From: Tragulus kanchil | Lineage: Eukaryota > Chordata > Mammalia > Artiodactyla > Tragulidae | Direction: 5' to 3' | Length of the DNA: 64,000 bases | Assembly: GCA_022376925.1 (NCBI GenBank) | Contig: JAIOJX010000004.1 | Location: 128,365,123 to 128,429,122, forward strand | Part shown: positions 1-12,779 of the stretch, in pieces | Layout of the letters: the number at the start of each line of letters is the position of its first letter | How positions within the stretch are numbered: the first letter of the stretch is position 1 | The notes under the pieces: generated by a model | Told to the model about the DNA's origin: nothing | Database searches by the model: none | Seen by the model: only the letters and a program-made list of their open reading frames with translations | Program-made: the position numbers and the translations under genes

Positions 1-505
1 AGTGAGCATCAGGGAGTGACCGCTAATGGAGGTCATTTTCCCAACACAAGGTGTAGGAGAGATCTGTTTCCTCCCTTTGCGCCCCTCTATCTCTTGGGTT
101 CCTGCACACCCTCAAAGATCTCCCTCATCCCTCAACCCAGAAATCCTTCTGCCTGGATTCTCCTGTTCCTCATTCTCTGTCCCTTTGGGGAAATCCCGCT
201 CAACTCTTCGCAGCCAGACCCAAGAACACTTCACTGCAGAATCTTTGCCAACCCACCTCCCACCGGGTCCCAGATCCGCAAATTCAACCACTCCTCTCCC
301 GGGGCCGCAGCTCTGCTCTGCAGGCTGCACGCCACGTGTGTGTTCCCTGGACTGGATCCTGAACCCTGGAAGGCAAGGCTTGGCTCCACTCTCTTTGACA
401 AGCATGTGGCAAAAGTAATTATTTGTGGCATTAATAATGGATCCTTTTCAGTGACGTCTGTACAGACGCCACCCTCACGCTCTGTCTTCCAGTGCTGATA
501 TGTCA
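1..505. other. Intronic or intergenic sequence, nothing recognised
   Basis: GC-moderate sequence with overlapping open frames of 130-160 codons on the plus strand. The frames overlap in different phases and resemble no family I know, so I do not call a gene. Confidence 0.5.
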
Positions 506-2675
506 TTTATATGAAACTGTATTCAATTTCCTTCTATATCGGATTCAGTATTATTCAAGCTGCACATTTTAAACCCATTAGCGGAGAACAAAAATAACCC
601 ACTGGGACCTGACCACATTTTTCAAAAATGGAACCAAATGAAATATATAAAGCTCTGAAATTAGCATCCGTGACTACCGCTCTGGGAGGCATGTGCACGT
701 ACACACATGTATTTCTAGATATATTTATGTGCTCTGGGCTGCCATGCGAATGGTATATTCTTCCTGTGGGCTGCCGTCCAAAAAAGTTTGAGAAAAACTC
801 TTCACTTGAGTTGATTTTTTGAACGTCGGTTAATTTTCTGGCCTGATTGCCATTTTATTTTGAGCAAGGCTTAGATTTTCTCGTTTTATTTTTGACTTGT
901 AATAGGATTTCTCAGCCTCAGCACTACTGACAGTTTGGGCTGAATCACTTTTGGGGGTGTGTGCGCATGCGTGCATGCGTGCGTGCGTGCGTGCGTGTGT
1001 GTGTGTGTGTTTTGAGGGTGGGTTTCTGTGCATTCTTCCCCAGCCTCTCTTCTCCACGTGTCAGTAGCATCTTTCCCCAGCTGAAACAGACAAAAGTGTC
1101 TCCAGAGGCTCCCAAGTAATCCCCAGAGGGCAAAATCTCCCTCAGGTGAAGACCATACCTTATGGTCCCCCAAATAAGGCTGAGCGTTCAGGCAGCTTTA
1201 AGAAATGCATGGACAGATCTGAAACAAACATCACGGGGGGTCTACTGCCACAGAAGATCTGGAAACACTGATCCCCAAAGATTCTTAATCTCCATCAAGC
1301 TTACAACCAGGTCCCCATGGACCGTTCCCTGACTGCTCAGATGCTATTGGTCTAAGCACAGGGTTTCCATGAGGGGGAAAGAAGACCCAGCACATGTTTA
1401 GAGTCAGAAAGGGTTCTTGGAAGGACCAGAAGAAGAGAAGAAAGCTTAGCACTTCTGGCTGAAAGACATAAAGCCTTGCAATGGAAGAAGCAGCTCAGGG
1501 AAACTCAAGGGGAAGAGTCCCGCTTGGGACCATGGAAACCACATGTCTCCAGCTCTAAAAGGAGCCGCAAGCCCCCAGGAGATGGGTGATTTATATGAAA
1601 CTGTATTCAATTTCCTTCTATATCGGATTCAGTATTATTCAAGCTGCACATTTTAAACCCATTAGCGGAGAACAAAAATAACCCACTGGGACCTGACCAC
1701 ATTTTTCAAAAATGGAACCAAATGAAATATATAAAGCTCTGAAATTAGCATCCGTGACTACCGCTCTGGGAGGCATGTGCACGTACACACATGTATTTCT
1801 AGATATATTTATGTGCTCTGGGCTGCCATGCGAATGGTATATTCTTCCTGTGGGCTGCCGTCCAAAAAAGTTTGAGAAAAACTCTTCACTTGAGTTGATT
1901 TTTTGAACGTCGGTTAATTTTCTGGCCTGATTGCCATTTTATTTTGAGCAAGGCTTAGATTTTCTCGTTTTATTTTTGACTTGTAATAGGATTTCTCAGC
2001 CTCAGCACTACTGACAGTTTGGGCTGAATCACTTTTGGGGGTGTGTGCGCATGCGTGCATGCGTGCGTGCGTGCGTGCGTGTGTGTGTGTGTGTGTTTTG
2101 AGGGTGGGTTTCTGTGCATTCTTCCCCAGCCTCTCTTCTCCACGTGTCAGTAGCATCTTTCCCCAGCTGAAACAGACAAAAGTGTCTCCAGAGGCTCCCA
2201 AGTAATCCCCAGAGGGCAAAATCTCCCTCAGGTGAAGACCATACCTTATGGTCCCCCAAATAAGGCTGAGCGTTCAGGCAGCTTTAAGAAATGCATGGAC
2301 AGATCTGAAACAAACATCACGGGGGGTCTACTGCCACAGAAGATCTGGAAACACTGATCCCCAAAGATTCTTAATCTCCATCAAGCTTACAACCAGGTCC
2401 CCATGGACCGTTCCCTGACTGCTCAGATGCTATTGGTCTAAGCACAGGGTTTCCATGAGGGGGAAAGAAGACCCAGCACATGTTTAGAGTCAGAAAGGGT
2501 TCTTGGAAGGACCAGAAGAAGAGAAGAAAGCTTAGCACTTCTGGCTGAAAGACATAAAGCCTTGCAATGGAAGAAGCAGCTCAGGGAAACTCAAGGGGAA
2601 GAGTCCCGCTTGGGACCATGGAAACCACATGTCTCCAGCTCTAAAAGGAGCCGCAAGCCCCCAGGAGATGGGTGA
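506..2675. repeat. Tandem duplicate pair 1 (506-1589 / 1590-2675)
   Basis: Two abutting copies, 1084 and 1086 bp, with no filler. The first begins tttatatgaaact and runs to gatgggtga, then the same sequence restarts at once. The visible length difference is a longer GT run in the second copy (around 2080-2096). Both copies carry the same GC/GT alternating tract. Confidence 0.95.
953..1010. repeat. Alternating purine-pyrimidine tract (repeated at 2039-2096)
   Basis: gtgtgtgcgcatgcgtgcat followed by GCGT and GT repeats: about 56 bp of strictly alternating bases, a good Z-DNA candidate. The second copy has a slightly longer GT end. Confidence 0.85.
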
Positions 2676-2999
2676 GAAAAGAAGCCACAGATGGTAAGAA
2701 GCGACACCGCTCTGACGTGGAAAGGCCCAACCACGCACGCCAGCAGGGTCTCTGCCCGGAGAGGAGGGAGGGGCGTGCCAGGAGGCACTGGACAGAGCGG
2801 CTGACTCTAACCCTCATGGCAAGCCACGGTGACCCGGGACTAGCCACACAGTCTGGGGACCGTTCAGTTCCTTATCCAGCAACCGTGGACGCTGGCTGGG
2901 CCCTTAACCAACCTGCTGGTTCCAGAACCTCATGTTTGAGTTTGACTCTGTCTTTTCGTATATATTCTCCTTCGAGCGACATGTTCTCTCTCTGCTGTC

Positions 3000-3565
3000 T
3001 TCCTTCCTCTTGGCTGACTGATCAGACTGATCATTCTGCTGCTCAAAACACATCAAGACCTTTGCATCTAACGTAGAATAAAGTCCTAAGTCCTCGCCAG
3101 AACAAGTCTGGACCTGGCCTGACCCTGCCCTGGCCACCTTTCTGACCTCACTCACCGTATTCCTTACTGCTTGTAGAACACTCCCAGTCGGCACTCACCC
3201 CAGGACCTTTGCTCTTGCTGTTCCTTCCACAAGGAAGGACTCTGCTCAAATCTCTCTTGAAGAGAAACCTTCCTTGGTAGCCTATTCCAAACAGTAGCTC
3301 CTGCACCCTCCATGTCCTCTCAGACCCTCTCTTTTCCTCTTAATACTTAATATTAAAGATATATTGTTTATGTAGGATAAGGCAATAATTATTTATTTTG
3401 TTCTCTACTTACTTACTGGGACTGATTCTCCCACATATAAGCTCCATGAGGGCAGAGATTGTCTATCTTACTGCTGAAACCTCAGACCTAGGAACTGCAT
3501 GGCAGATCATAGGCTTACATACACATTAAAAGAAAAAGAATTGGCAAATGAATGTTTAAATAAGT
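3000..3565 (+). mobile_element. L2 3' end fragment
   Basis: Diverged L2-like 3' region: ccaggacctttgctcttgct, then ctcaaatctctcttgaag, ataagctccatgagggcaga and a terminal aatgaatgtttaaat. Confidence 0.6.
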
Positions 3566-4638
3566 GATATAATCACTGTACACTCAGAAACTAAATTCTT
3601 GACTTTCTTGAATATCACCAAAACAGTTTCCAGATTAATGTAGATAATGACTAGTGGTGACATCTTATGCAAAAGCCATTTATAACGATCTGACTTAAGT
3701 TCCAGGTGTTTGTAGTTTGTCTTATCTCTATACTATTTTTCACTGTTCTAATTCTCTCTGAATTTCACTGCCTTTTATTTCACTTTATTTTAGAGATAAA
3801 ATTTATTAAAAGAAGCATCAGTAGAAAATATAAGAGATGAAAATGCTAGATAATAATTTCCAAATGGAGAATTTCAACATTTGACGAAAAATAAAAACTT
3901 TTTTCTTGCACTGAAAAAAATTATTGTATCAGTTCTTTTTACTATTAGAGCTTGGCACTGATTAGAAGTAAGATATCATAAAAGTCGCAGATCACTGAAG
4001 AGGTTTCACATTCTGCTTGTGAAGGTTTCTCTCCATTACAGCTCAACTCTAACATTAGCTGACCTCTCCCCTTTCCGTGGGACTAGTTAACCACGGAAGA
4101 AGTCAATCATCTGAAGCAACTTAATGGAACCCTCTGCTTTGTCCTCCTCTCGACTTGCTCAAGAAACCGCACGCGGATGCTGGAGGGCTCAGCAGGCTCT
4201 GAAAGTCTGTGAACTATCGCCATCTGCTGGGTGACTTGGGAACTACCGCCTCCTGGGGCTCAGTCATCATCCTTCCCAAGAAGCAGTTGTTGGTCATTCC
4301 CTAGTGTTTGTGAGCCTCAGAATCAAAGGAGGAATCAAAGTTTCGATGTCATTGCGATCAAAACTACTGGTGGGAGAAACATTTCACTGGGTCATCATGG
4401 ATACACATTTACATTTGAAAATATGGTCGATGGTATGGTTGGATTTCTATGGCAACACGAATGACGCTCCCTGCAAATGGGAAGGAGTTGGAACCAAATC
4501 AACCTCCAACGGGACACCTGAGGCTCCAAAACAGTTTCATCCGCACAGCAGGTGATTTTTGTTAAGATTTTTGTCTCAAAATTGTGTGTGAAAACCATGC
4601 TTTAGTATGGATACTATCTAAATATCTCACCATCGTTA
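3566..4638. other. Anonymous AT-rich sequence
   Basis: No clear repeat or exon. Short frames near 4231-4555 have no domain signature. Confidence 0.5.
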
Positions 4639-6792
4639 GAGCAGCAGGAGGTTGAATTTCAAAATCCATTCATGTTACAAATTGACGGCACACATGGGCC
4701 TATCCATCGACAAACATAAGGAGAGAAACCAACAGTCCTGACCCGCCTTTCTTCACAGAGGGGTAACACACAAACTTGGCAAGCCAAAAGATAAGCAAGA
4801 GAACCATCAAGGGGTCCAGCTTTGTATACTACAGTGAAGCAAAATCCAATGAAGCAATGCAAAAGTCCATCAGTAAAGAATTAGTTAAATAAATGTGATA
4901 GAGCTTTACAACGATATACCATGGTCACTAGAATGGATGATGTAGATCTACACTTATATTTAAAGCAAATTACAGTAACTTGTTATACAGAAAAAGTATA
5001 CGAACTGTGATCTCATGCTGGATTTTTTTAAGTTCTGGAAGGCTATAGACCAAAATGTTAATAGTGGTTATATTTTGATACAGAGATGAGAGAAAATTTT
5101 CACCTTGGTTTTCCCATTTTCATATATAATTCATATTTCATATTGGCAATATGGATTACTTTTACTAGATATAACAAAAAAGCTCTTTTGCTTTGGGATC
5201 ACCGCCATGGTTGCCTTAACGGTCTCTGCTCTTGTCCTTGGCCGTTTACAGTCCTTCTTTCACATGAGAGTGATTTTCTTGAAACCTAAGTAAGGTCTTT
5301 TTTCCCTTCTGGTCAGGCCCATCCTGCTCCCCAGTTCTCCCAGTCTTCCCATCTCTTTCCAAGACAACGCAAAGTCCAGTGGCCCCTGCTAAGCTCCTAA
5401 TCAGCTTTCACCAGCTGTGGCCTCCCTCTGACCTCATCTTCTACTCCTCTCCCTCACACCCCCTAACCTGGCTACCTAACCCTGCCCTTCAGTGAGCACT
5501 TTAGGATGATCTTGCTTCAGGGCCTTAGCATTTACCTGGAGAGTCCTCCCCGTGGCTGGATGGACAGATGATAGATAGACCAGTGGATACACATTTATCT
5601 ATCCAGAGAGTTCACCCAGTCATTCTGACTCAAATGTCACCTTCTTGGGAGGCTTATTCTGCCTTCTCATTGGCTTCCCTGTTTCAGTTTTCTCCATAGC
5701 CCTTTTACCATCTAAATGGAGCAGCAGGAGGTTGAATTTCAAAATCCATTCATGTTACAAATTGACGGCACACATGGGCCTATCCATCGACAAACATAAG
5801 GAGAGAAACCAACAGTCCTGACCCGCCTTTCTTCACAGAGGGGTAACACACAAACTTGGCAAGCCAAAAGATAAGCAAGAGAACCATCAAGGGTCCAACT
5901 TTGTATACTACAGTGAAGCAAAATCCAATGAAGCAATGCAAAAGTCCATCAGTAAAGAATTAGTTAAATAAATGTGATAGAGCTTTACAACGATATACCA
6001 TGGTCACTAGAATGGATGATGTAGATCTACACTTATATTTAAAGCAAATTACAGTAACTTGTTATACAGAAAAAGTATACGAACTGTGATCTCATGCTGG
6101 ATTTTTTTAAGTTCTGGAAGGCTATAGACCAAAATGTTAATAGTGGTTATATTTTGATACAGAGATGAGAGAAAATTTTCACCTTGGTTTTCCCATTTTC
6201 ATATATAATTCATATTTCATATTGGCAATATGGATTACTTTTACTAGATATAACAAAAAAGCTCTTTTGCTTTGGGATCACCGCCATGGTTGCCTTAACG
6301 GTCTCTGCTCTTGTCCTTGGCCGTTTACAGTCCTTCTTTCACATGAGAGTGATTTTCTTGAAACCTAAGTAAGGTTTTTTTTCCCTTCTGGTCAGGCCCA
6401 TCCTGCTCCCCAGTTCTCCCAGTCTTCCCATCTCTTTCCAAGACAACGCAAAGTCCAGTGGCCCCTGCTAAGCTCCTAATCAGCTTTCACCAGCTGTGGC
6501 CTCCCTCTGACCTCATCTTCTACTCCTCTCCCTCACACCCCCTAACCTGGCTACCTAACCCTGCCCTTCAGTGAGCACTTTAGGATGATCTTGCTTCAGG
6601 GCCTTAGCATTTACCTGGAGAGTCCTCCCCGTGGCTGGATGGACAGATGATAGATAGACCAGTGGATACACATTTATCTATCCAGAGAGTTCACCCAGTC
6701 ATTCTGACTCAAATGTCACCTTCTTGGGAGGCTTATTCTGCCTTCTCATTGGCTTCCCTGTTTCAGTTTTCTCCATAGCCCTTTTACCATCT
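4639..6792. repeat. Tandem duplicate pair 2 (4639-5713 / 5719-6792)
   Basis: Copies of 1075 and 1074 bp starting gagcagcaggagg and ending cccttttaccatct, separated by aaatg. Differences include aaggggtccagctttg versus aagggtccaactttg and a T-run change near 5297/6375. The last third of each copy is L2-like. Confidence 0.95.
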
Positions 6793-6925
6793 GACACGCT
6801 ATCTGTACTTTTAATATTGCCTGTTCACTCTCTGCCTGCCCTGACTAGCACATAAAGTCCAGGAGGCCACAGATTCCTTTTGTCTGTCTTGTTCACTGTT
6901 GAATCCCCAGCATCTGAAACAGCGT
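5310..6925 (+). mobile_element. L2 fragment (repeated by pair 2)
   Basis: agcacttta... cagggccttagcatttacc, ctcaaatgtcaccttcttgg and, past the second copy, aagtccaggaggccacag and gaatccccagcatctg are L2-like. The element is split by the duplicate: 5310-5713, then again 6390-6925. Confidence 0.5.
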
Positions 6926-6931
6926 CTGTCA

Positions 6932-8090
6932 CATGGGTTCAGGTCAGTCACTCAGTTGTGTCTGACTTTTTGCAACCCCATGGACTGCAGCACGCCAGGC
7001 TTCCCTGTCCTTCACTATCTACCAGAGTTTATGCAAACTTATATCCATTGGCTCTGTGATGCCATCCAACCATCTCATCCTCGGCCGTCTCCTTCTCCTT
7101 CTGCCTTCTATTTTTCCTAGCATCAGGGTCTTTTCCAATGAGTCACCTCTTCACATCAGGTGGCCAAAGTATTGGAGTTTCAGCTTTAGCATCAGTCCTT
7201 CAAGTGGATATTCAGGGTTGATTTCCTTGAGGACTGACTGATTTGGTCTCCTTGCAGTCCAAGGGAATCTCAAAAGTCTTCTCCAACACCACTGTTAAAA
7301 GGCATCAATTCTTCGGCATTCATCTTTCTTTATGATCCAACTCTCACATCCATACATGACTTCTAGGAAAACCATAGCTTTGACTGAACAGACTTCTCTC
7401 AGCAAAGTGATGTCTCTGCTTTTTAATATGTTGTCTAGGTTTGTCACAGCTTTTCTTTCAAGGTGAAGTGTCTTTTAATTTCATCTCTGCACTCACCATC
7501 CACAGTGATTTTGGAGCCCAAGAAAATAAAGTCTGTCACTGTTTCCATTGTTTGTCTATCTATTTGCCATGAAGTGATTGGACTGGATGCCATGATCTTA
7601 GTTTTTGAATGTTGAGTTTTAGGCTAGCTTTTTCACTCGCCTCTTTCACCTTGCAAGAGGCTCTTTAGTTCCTCTTCACTTTCTGCCGTAAGGGTGGTGT
7701 CATCCACACACCTCAGGTTATTGATATTTCTCCCGGCAATCTTGACCCCAGCTTGTCCTTCATCCAGGCCAGCATTTCGTATGATGTACTCTGCATATAA
7801 GTTAAATAAGCAGGTAACAATATACAGCCTTGACATACCCCTTTCCCAGTTTGGAACCAGTCTGTTGTTCCATGTCTGGTTCTAATTGTTGCTTCTTGTC
7901 CTGCATACAGGTTTCACAGGAGGCAAGTAAGGTAGTCTGGTATTCCCATCTCTTTCAGAATTTTCCAGTTTGTTGTGATCCATGCAGTCAACAGCTTTTG
8001 TGTAGTCAATGAAGCATAAGTAGATGTTTTTCTGGAATTCCCCTCTCTTTCTATGATCCACTGGATGTTGACAATTTGAAATATTGGTTC
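6932..8090 (-). mobile_element. RTE/BovB LINE, 5'-truncated
   Basis: Minus-strand 3' part of a BovB (RTE clade) retrotransposon, recognised from its 3' region (ggtcagtcactcag) and from reverse-transcriptase frames. One frame reads YAEYIIRNAGLDEGQAGVKI, then NINNLRCVDDTTLTAESEEE. The usual catalytic YADD box is RCVDD here. The reading frame is broken, so it is a fossil. BovB is characteristic of ruminant genomes. A partial second copy (8604-9175) comes from duplicate pair 3, not from a second insertion. Confidence 0.9.
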
Positions 8091-9675
8091 GAAAGAGTAA
8101 ATGGATATATCATAAAATAACTTGAAAGCTAGCTCTTTAGAAAATAGGAATCCCATGAACATTAAGAATCAAGTTGAAAACAAGGTAATCACTGAACTGG
8201 GTTCTTGCCCAGGATTTGTCACCAAGGGCTGCTGAGACATTCTGGGCGTCAGTTCCCTGCTGAATGTGGAGGTGGTCCTTTCCAGCTCTATGAGTTTACA
8301 AACCCTCAGTAAATGAATATTGGCTGTGAGACCTCATTATCTCATATGTTCAAGCAAATAAGTTACCAACTATTAAATACAAGTTGGCACTTGCCATCCA
8401 CCTCTAAAGGATTAAATTATGAACCATGGCATCTGCTGACCTCCATCATCCACTGATAGGAGTTCAGGGCGGAAATCAGGAATAAGACACTCTGCGCTCT
8501 GGGAAAAATGGGCAGAACAGGTCTTCAGATACATAGTTTCAGAAGATTTTATGAGCCCAGTTCTTGTATCTTTTCATATCTACAAAAGCTAAATCTTATG
8601 GTGCCAAGAAAATAAAGTCTGTCACTGTTTCCATTGTTTGTCTATCTATTTGCCATGAAGTGATTGGACTGGATGCCATGATCTTAGTTTTTGAATGTTG
8701 AGTTTTAGGCTAGCTTTTTCACTCGCCTCTTTCACCTTGCAAGAGGCTCTTTAGTTCCTCTTCACTTTCTGCCGTAAGGGTGGTGTCATCCACACACCTC
8801 AGGTTATTGATATTTCTCCCGGCAATCTTGACCCCAGCTTGTCCTTCATCCAGGCCAGCATTTCGTATGATGTACTCTGCATATAAGTTAAATAAGCAGG
8901 TAACAATATACAGCCTTGACATACCCCTTTCCCAGTTTGGAACCAGTCTGTTGTTCCATGTCTGGTTCTAATTGTTGCTTCTTGTCCTGCATACAGGTTT
9001 CACAGGAGGCAAGTAAGGTAGTCTGGTATTCCCATCTCTTTCAGAATTTTCCAGTTTGTTGTGATCCATGCAGTCAACAGCTTTTGTGTAGTCAATGAAG
9101 CATAAGTAGATGTTTTTCTGGAATTCCCCTCTCTTTCTATGATCCACTGGATGTTGACAATTTGAAATATTGGTTCGAAAGAGTAAATGGATATATCATA
9201 AAATAACTTGAAAGCTAGCTCTTTAGAAAATAGGAATCCCATGAACATTAAGAATCAAGTTGAAAACAAGGTAATCACTGAACTGGGTTCTTGCCCAGGA
9301 TTTGTCACCAAGGGCTGCTGAGACATTCTGGGCGTCAGTTCCCTGCTGAATGTGGAGGTGGTCCTTTCCAGCTCTATGAGTTTACAAACCCTCAGTAAAT
9401 GAATATTGGCTGTGAGACCTCATTATCTCATATGTTCAAGCAAATAAGTTACCAACTATTAAATACAAGTTGGCACTTGCCATCCACCTCTAAAGGATTA
9501 AATTATGAACCATGGCATCTGCTGACCTCCATCATCCACTGATAGGAGTTCAGGGCGGAAATCAGGAATAAGACACTCTGCGCTCTGGGAAAAATGGGCA
9601 GAACAGGTCTTCAGATACATAGTTTCAGAAGATTTTATGAGCCCAGTTCTTGTATCTTTTCATATCTACAAAAGC
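7518..9675. repeat. Tandem duplicate pair 3 (7518-8589 / 8604-9675)
   Basis: Two 1072-bp copies starting ccaagaaaataaag and ending tctacaaaagc, with a 14-bp filler (8590-8603). The break falls inside the BovB LINE, so the second copy starts mid-element, which an independent retrotransposition would not explain together with the non-LINE tail it shares. Confidence 0.95.
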
Positions 9676-10265
9676 ACTAAAATCCTTCATGGTGACATTT
9701 ACTTCTTATGACTAGCAGCAATCTCCTGCAAAAAAAATGTGTCCTTGATAGCATGTACTCTCCCTTCCCCCAAATCACATGTCCTTTACCTCTTTGGAGC
9801 AGTTTCTCAGAGCTAACTTCAATACCATCTCCTGGGCTACAGTCTTCATTTTGTACCAAATAAAACTTAACTCACAACTCTCCTGTGCATTTTTTTTCAA
9901 TAAAGCTAAATAGGCAAAGATGAGATAAGATCTGTGCTCTCTGAGTGAAAAGCCAAAAATAATCCATATTTTTGCAATATTTTTGCAATCCATGTAAAAG
10001 GCACCATTCTCTTATTATATGAGATGATACTATTATTTCTTGCGGAAGAGTCCCCCTTTTAATTTACGTCCTATCTGACCTCCTGCTGTTATCTGCCCAT
10101 CCAGAGACAATAGCAGGGGAGGGAAGGTGAGATGAAAAGAGAGTATTTGTTCTCCAGCTTCCTTCCTGGGAAGCTGTCACAGGACATGTGTGTCAAAGTC
10201 ACAGCCTCTGCCCTCCCTCTCTGCCTCTAGAACCTGGTAATTGCCCCCATCTTGGTTTACTTCAC

Positions 10266-10479
10266 GGTTTAGTCGCTAAGTCGCGTCTGACTTTCGTGAC
10301 TCCATGGACCGTAGCCCATCAGACTTCTCTGTCCACGGGATTTTCCAGGCAAGCGTATTGGAGTGGGTTGCTGTTTCCTTCTCCAGGGGACCTTCCCCAC
10401 CCAGGGATCAAACCTAGAGAAGTGCAGGGTCTCCTGCACTGCAAGTGGATTCTTTACCGACTGAGCTACCGGGTTTTCT
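10266..10479 (-). mobile_element. Bov-tA SINE
   Basis: Minus-strand tRNA-Glu-derived pecoran SINE: the complement of the agtcggacacgactgag tail at the left, ctccaggggacctt in the middle, and tctttaccgactgagc (tRNA part) at the right. Confidence 0.9.
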
Positions 10480-10554
10480 TACATCTGCTTAAACTTTTGC
10501 AAATGGTGTCTTCAGTAAACTCACTTCAAATTATCCAATTGCATGGTCTCTCTT

Positions 10555-10778
10555 GGGTTTCCCAGGTGGCTCAGTGGTAAAGAATCTGCCTGCCAATGCA
10601 AGAGCCATAGGAGATACGGGGTAGATTCTCAATGTGGAAGATCCCCCGGAGGAGGAAATGGCAACCCAGTCTAGTATTCTTGTCAGGGATAATCCCATAG
10701 ACAGAAAAGCCTGGTGGGTCACAGTCCACAGGGTTTGCAAAGAGTCAAACACAACTGAGCAACTGAGCGACTGAGCAC
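10555..10778 (+). mobile_element. Bov-tA SINE
   Basis: Plus-strand SINE from the tRNA-like head cccaggtggctcagtgg to the tail gagcaactgagcgactgagc. It faces the SINE at 10266-10479 in opposite orientation about 75 bp away, an inverted pair able to fold in RNA. Confidence 0.9.
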
Positions 10779-12097
10779 CCAGTCTCTTGCTTCCTGCTGG
10801 GAGCCTGGTGACCCTTGAGATCATTAGAAAAGTCATCTTCTCTCCCTTGGTTGCTTGTTATTCTCACATATCCATTTACTGTTTTCTGTTTGGTTGCCGA
10901 GATCCATCAGACTCAGCCAGAGGGCACTGTATCCCTCCACATGCCTGTCGCTGACTCTTACCCATCCTGCTCTGTGCCTAACGATGATCGCAGTCCTCCT
11001 GGCTCATCCAAGCACCCAAGAGAGTCAGAGGTTTAGATACAGAGAACGGATCCCTATGAAGAACTGTGTAAGAGCAAGAAGTGCTCCAAAGACCAGAAAG
11101 ATCAACCATGAAATAATGAGTCTAAAGGAAAGAGAACAAAATGAATAAAAAGGAAATAGGAGGAAACAAAAGGAAAACTAGTTCAGAACATTTGTGTATT
11201 ACTCGCTTCAACATATTAATGTTAAAAAATCCACTGAGACAGACCGGGGAATAAAGAGTACATGGTTGTCCACCGTGTGGCTGAGAAACACTGGATGATT
11301 GATCAAAGAGCTGCTCCGGCTGAAACCAGGGCACCGTAAGCACCATTTCTTTGGAAAATTATGTTTTCTTATCATTTATTTTAGCCTTTCTTCTGTATCT
11401 AGCTGGAAGGGGGTAAAATATCAGTGTGCTGATTATAAGTAAATGGATGGCAATGTAGGATGCAGAAAGGCCTCCGAAGAGCAATTAATAGGCAGTAGGT
11501 ATTTAAGCAAAGTGAATCATTCCCTTTAGGACCCATAAAGTTGCACAAATGAGTGTTTCTCAGCTTTACGGGCACTGTGACATTAGCAGATCAATGGTGC
11601 GATTACCTCGAAGGGCACCTAAGTGTAAAATCACGCTTGAAATTACGTTTATGCACAAACTGCACATTTAAAATGCAGATTTGTCTAGGCGAGGAGTGAA
11701 ACAAATGATTTCTTCCTCCTCCTGTTCAGTTTTTCATCCTACATCCTAAAGATTTACAAATCAGTGAAGCTCACCAATTTATAGGCCTGTCCCAAGCTCT
11801 TGGAGCAATGCCGTGCAAAGCCTCTTGTTTCCCTCCCTCTCCCTGCACCCTCTCTGTTGACAGCAGTCAAGCCTGTCCAAACACAGCTAGGCTGCAGGCT
11901 CTCTAGGTCTCTTATTTATCTCAGAACATTCATGTGAAAATTAAATCACAGGAATTTCTATCAAGAGGATAATTCCCTTAGTATACGCTAATTAATTCAT
12001 CCCAATGTTGACAACGTTGTTATGAAATTGAGGATTTCTTCAACTTCCTGGGGAATCTACTAAAATTGGGGGGAAAAAACGCCAGCAGTGTGCTACA
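10779..12097. other. Anonymous non-coding sequence
   Basis: No exon, RNA gene or clear repeat recognised. The frames at 10815-11148 lack any family signature. Confidence 0.5.
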
Positions 12098-12165
12098 GAG
12101 CTCAGCAAACTACGTCCGACAGACCAAATCTGGATCCCCTCTCCACCTGTTTTTCTACTGTTGAA
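12098..12165 (+). mobile_element. hAT-like fragment
   Basis: gctcagcaaactacgtcc and accaaatctggatcccct followed by tgtttttctactgttgaaat resemble another part of the same hAT-type family as 35815-36018. Truncated, weakly supported. Confidence 0.4.
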
Positions 12166-12285
12166 ATAAATTTCTAGGCTCAAGATGAAAACAATTCTGC
12201 CAGGGTTACTACATCAGCCACACAAAACTTCAGACAACTTTCATATCCTTGAAAATGTTCCACTTGACTAAAGATACAGCCTACA

Positions 12286-12615
12286 GGCAACCTTGCTTTA
12301 CTGTGCTTCACCTTATTGTACTCTAAAGATAATATGTGCTTTACAAATTGAATGTTTGTGGAAACCCTATGTCAAGCAAGTCTGTTGGCACAATTTTTCC
12401 AATAGGATTTGCTTACTTCCTGTCTTTGTGTTACATTTTGGTAAGTCTTGCTGGTCTGAACTCACCAGACCACTAAAACTTTCTCCATATCAGCAATAAG
12501 GCTGATTTCTAGAGAGATCACACCAGTGCAACATTCCCTTAAACCAAAGTCTAATCTAGAGTAATGCTGAGAGTGAAGAAGCATTCACTCAGAAGAAGAA
12601 AAGTTTGAGGATCTA
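12286..12615 (+). mobile_element. Tigger-like DNA transposon fossil with internal inversion
   Basis: Left part: ttgctttactgtgcttcacc, ttacaaattgaatgtttgtgg, caatttttccaatagg, as in a Tigger family consensus I recall. Right part: caacattcccttaaaccaaag and gaagaaaagtttgagg, transposase-region motifs in the same direction. Between them, 12463-12505 (caccagaccactaaaacttt through cagcaataaggctg) reads as the reverse complement of the adjoining consensus. Family name uncertain. Confidence 0.55.
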
Positions 12616-12779
12616 ACGACTTCAAGTCCCAAGAGTACAGTTCAGGGCACAGAGTCACAAAGAAGAGGCCACACACTGGCTGATGGTCACCCAGGTCAGT
12701 CACACCATCCTTCAGTAATGATACATGGAGCAAATGAGCATGAACTTCTCCTTTATTCTGAAAAGTGGGCGGGTGTCAT

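Noticed and set aside
16..498. 160-codon open frame at the window start
   Set aside because: A second 130-codon frame overlaps it in another phase, composition is C/T-rich, and no family signature or splice context is visible.
953..2096. CRISPR-like or satellite array from the repeated GT/GCGT tracts
   Set aside because: Only two copies, placed by the 1.08-kb duplicate, in a mammalian genome with no spacer structure.
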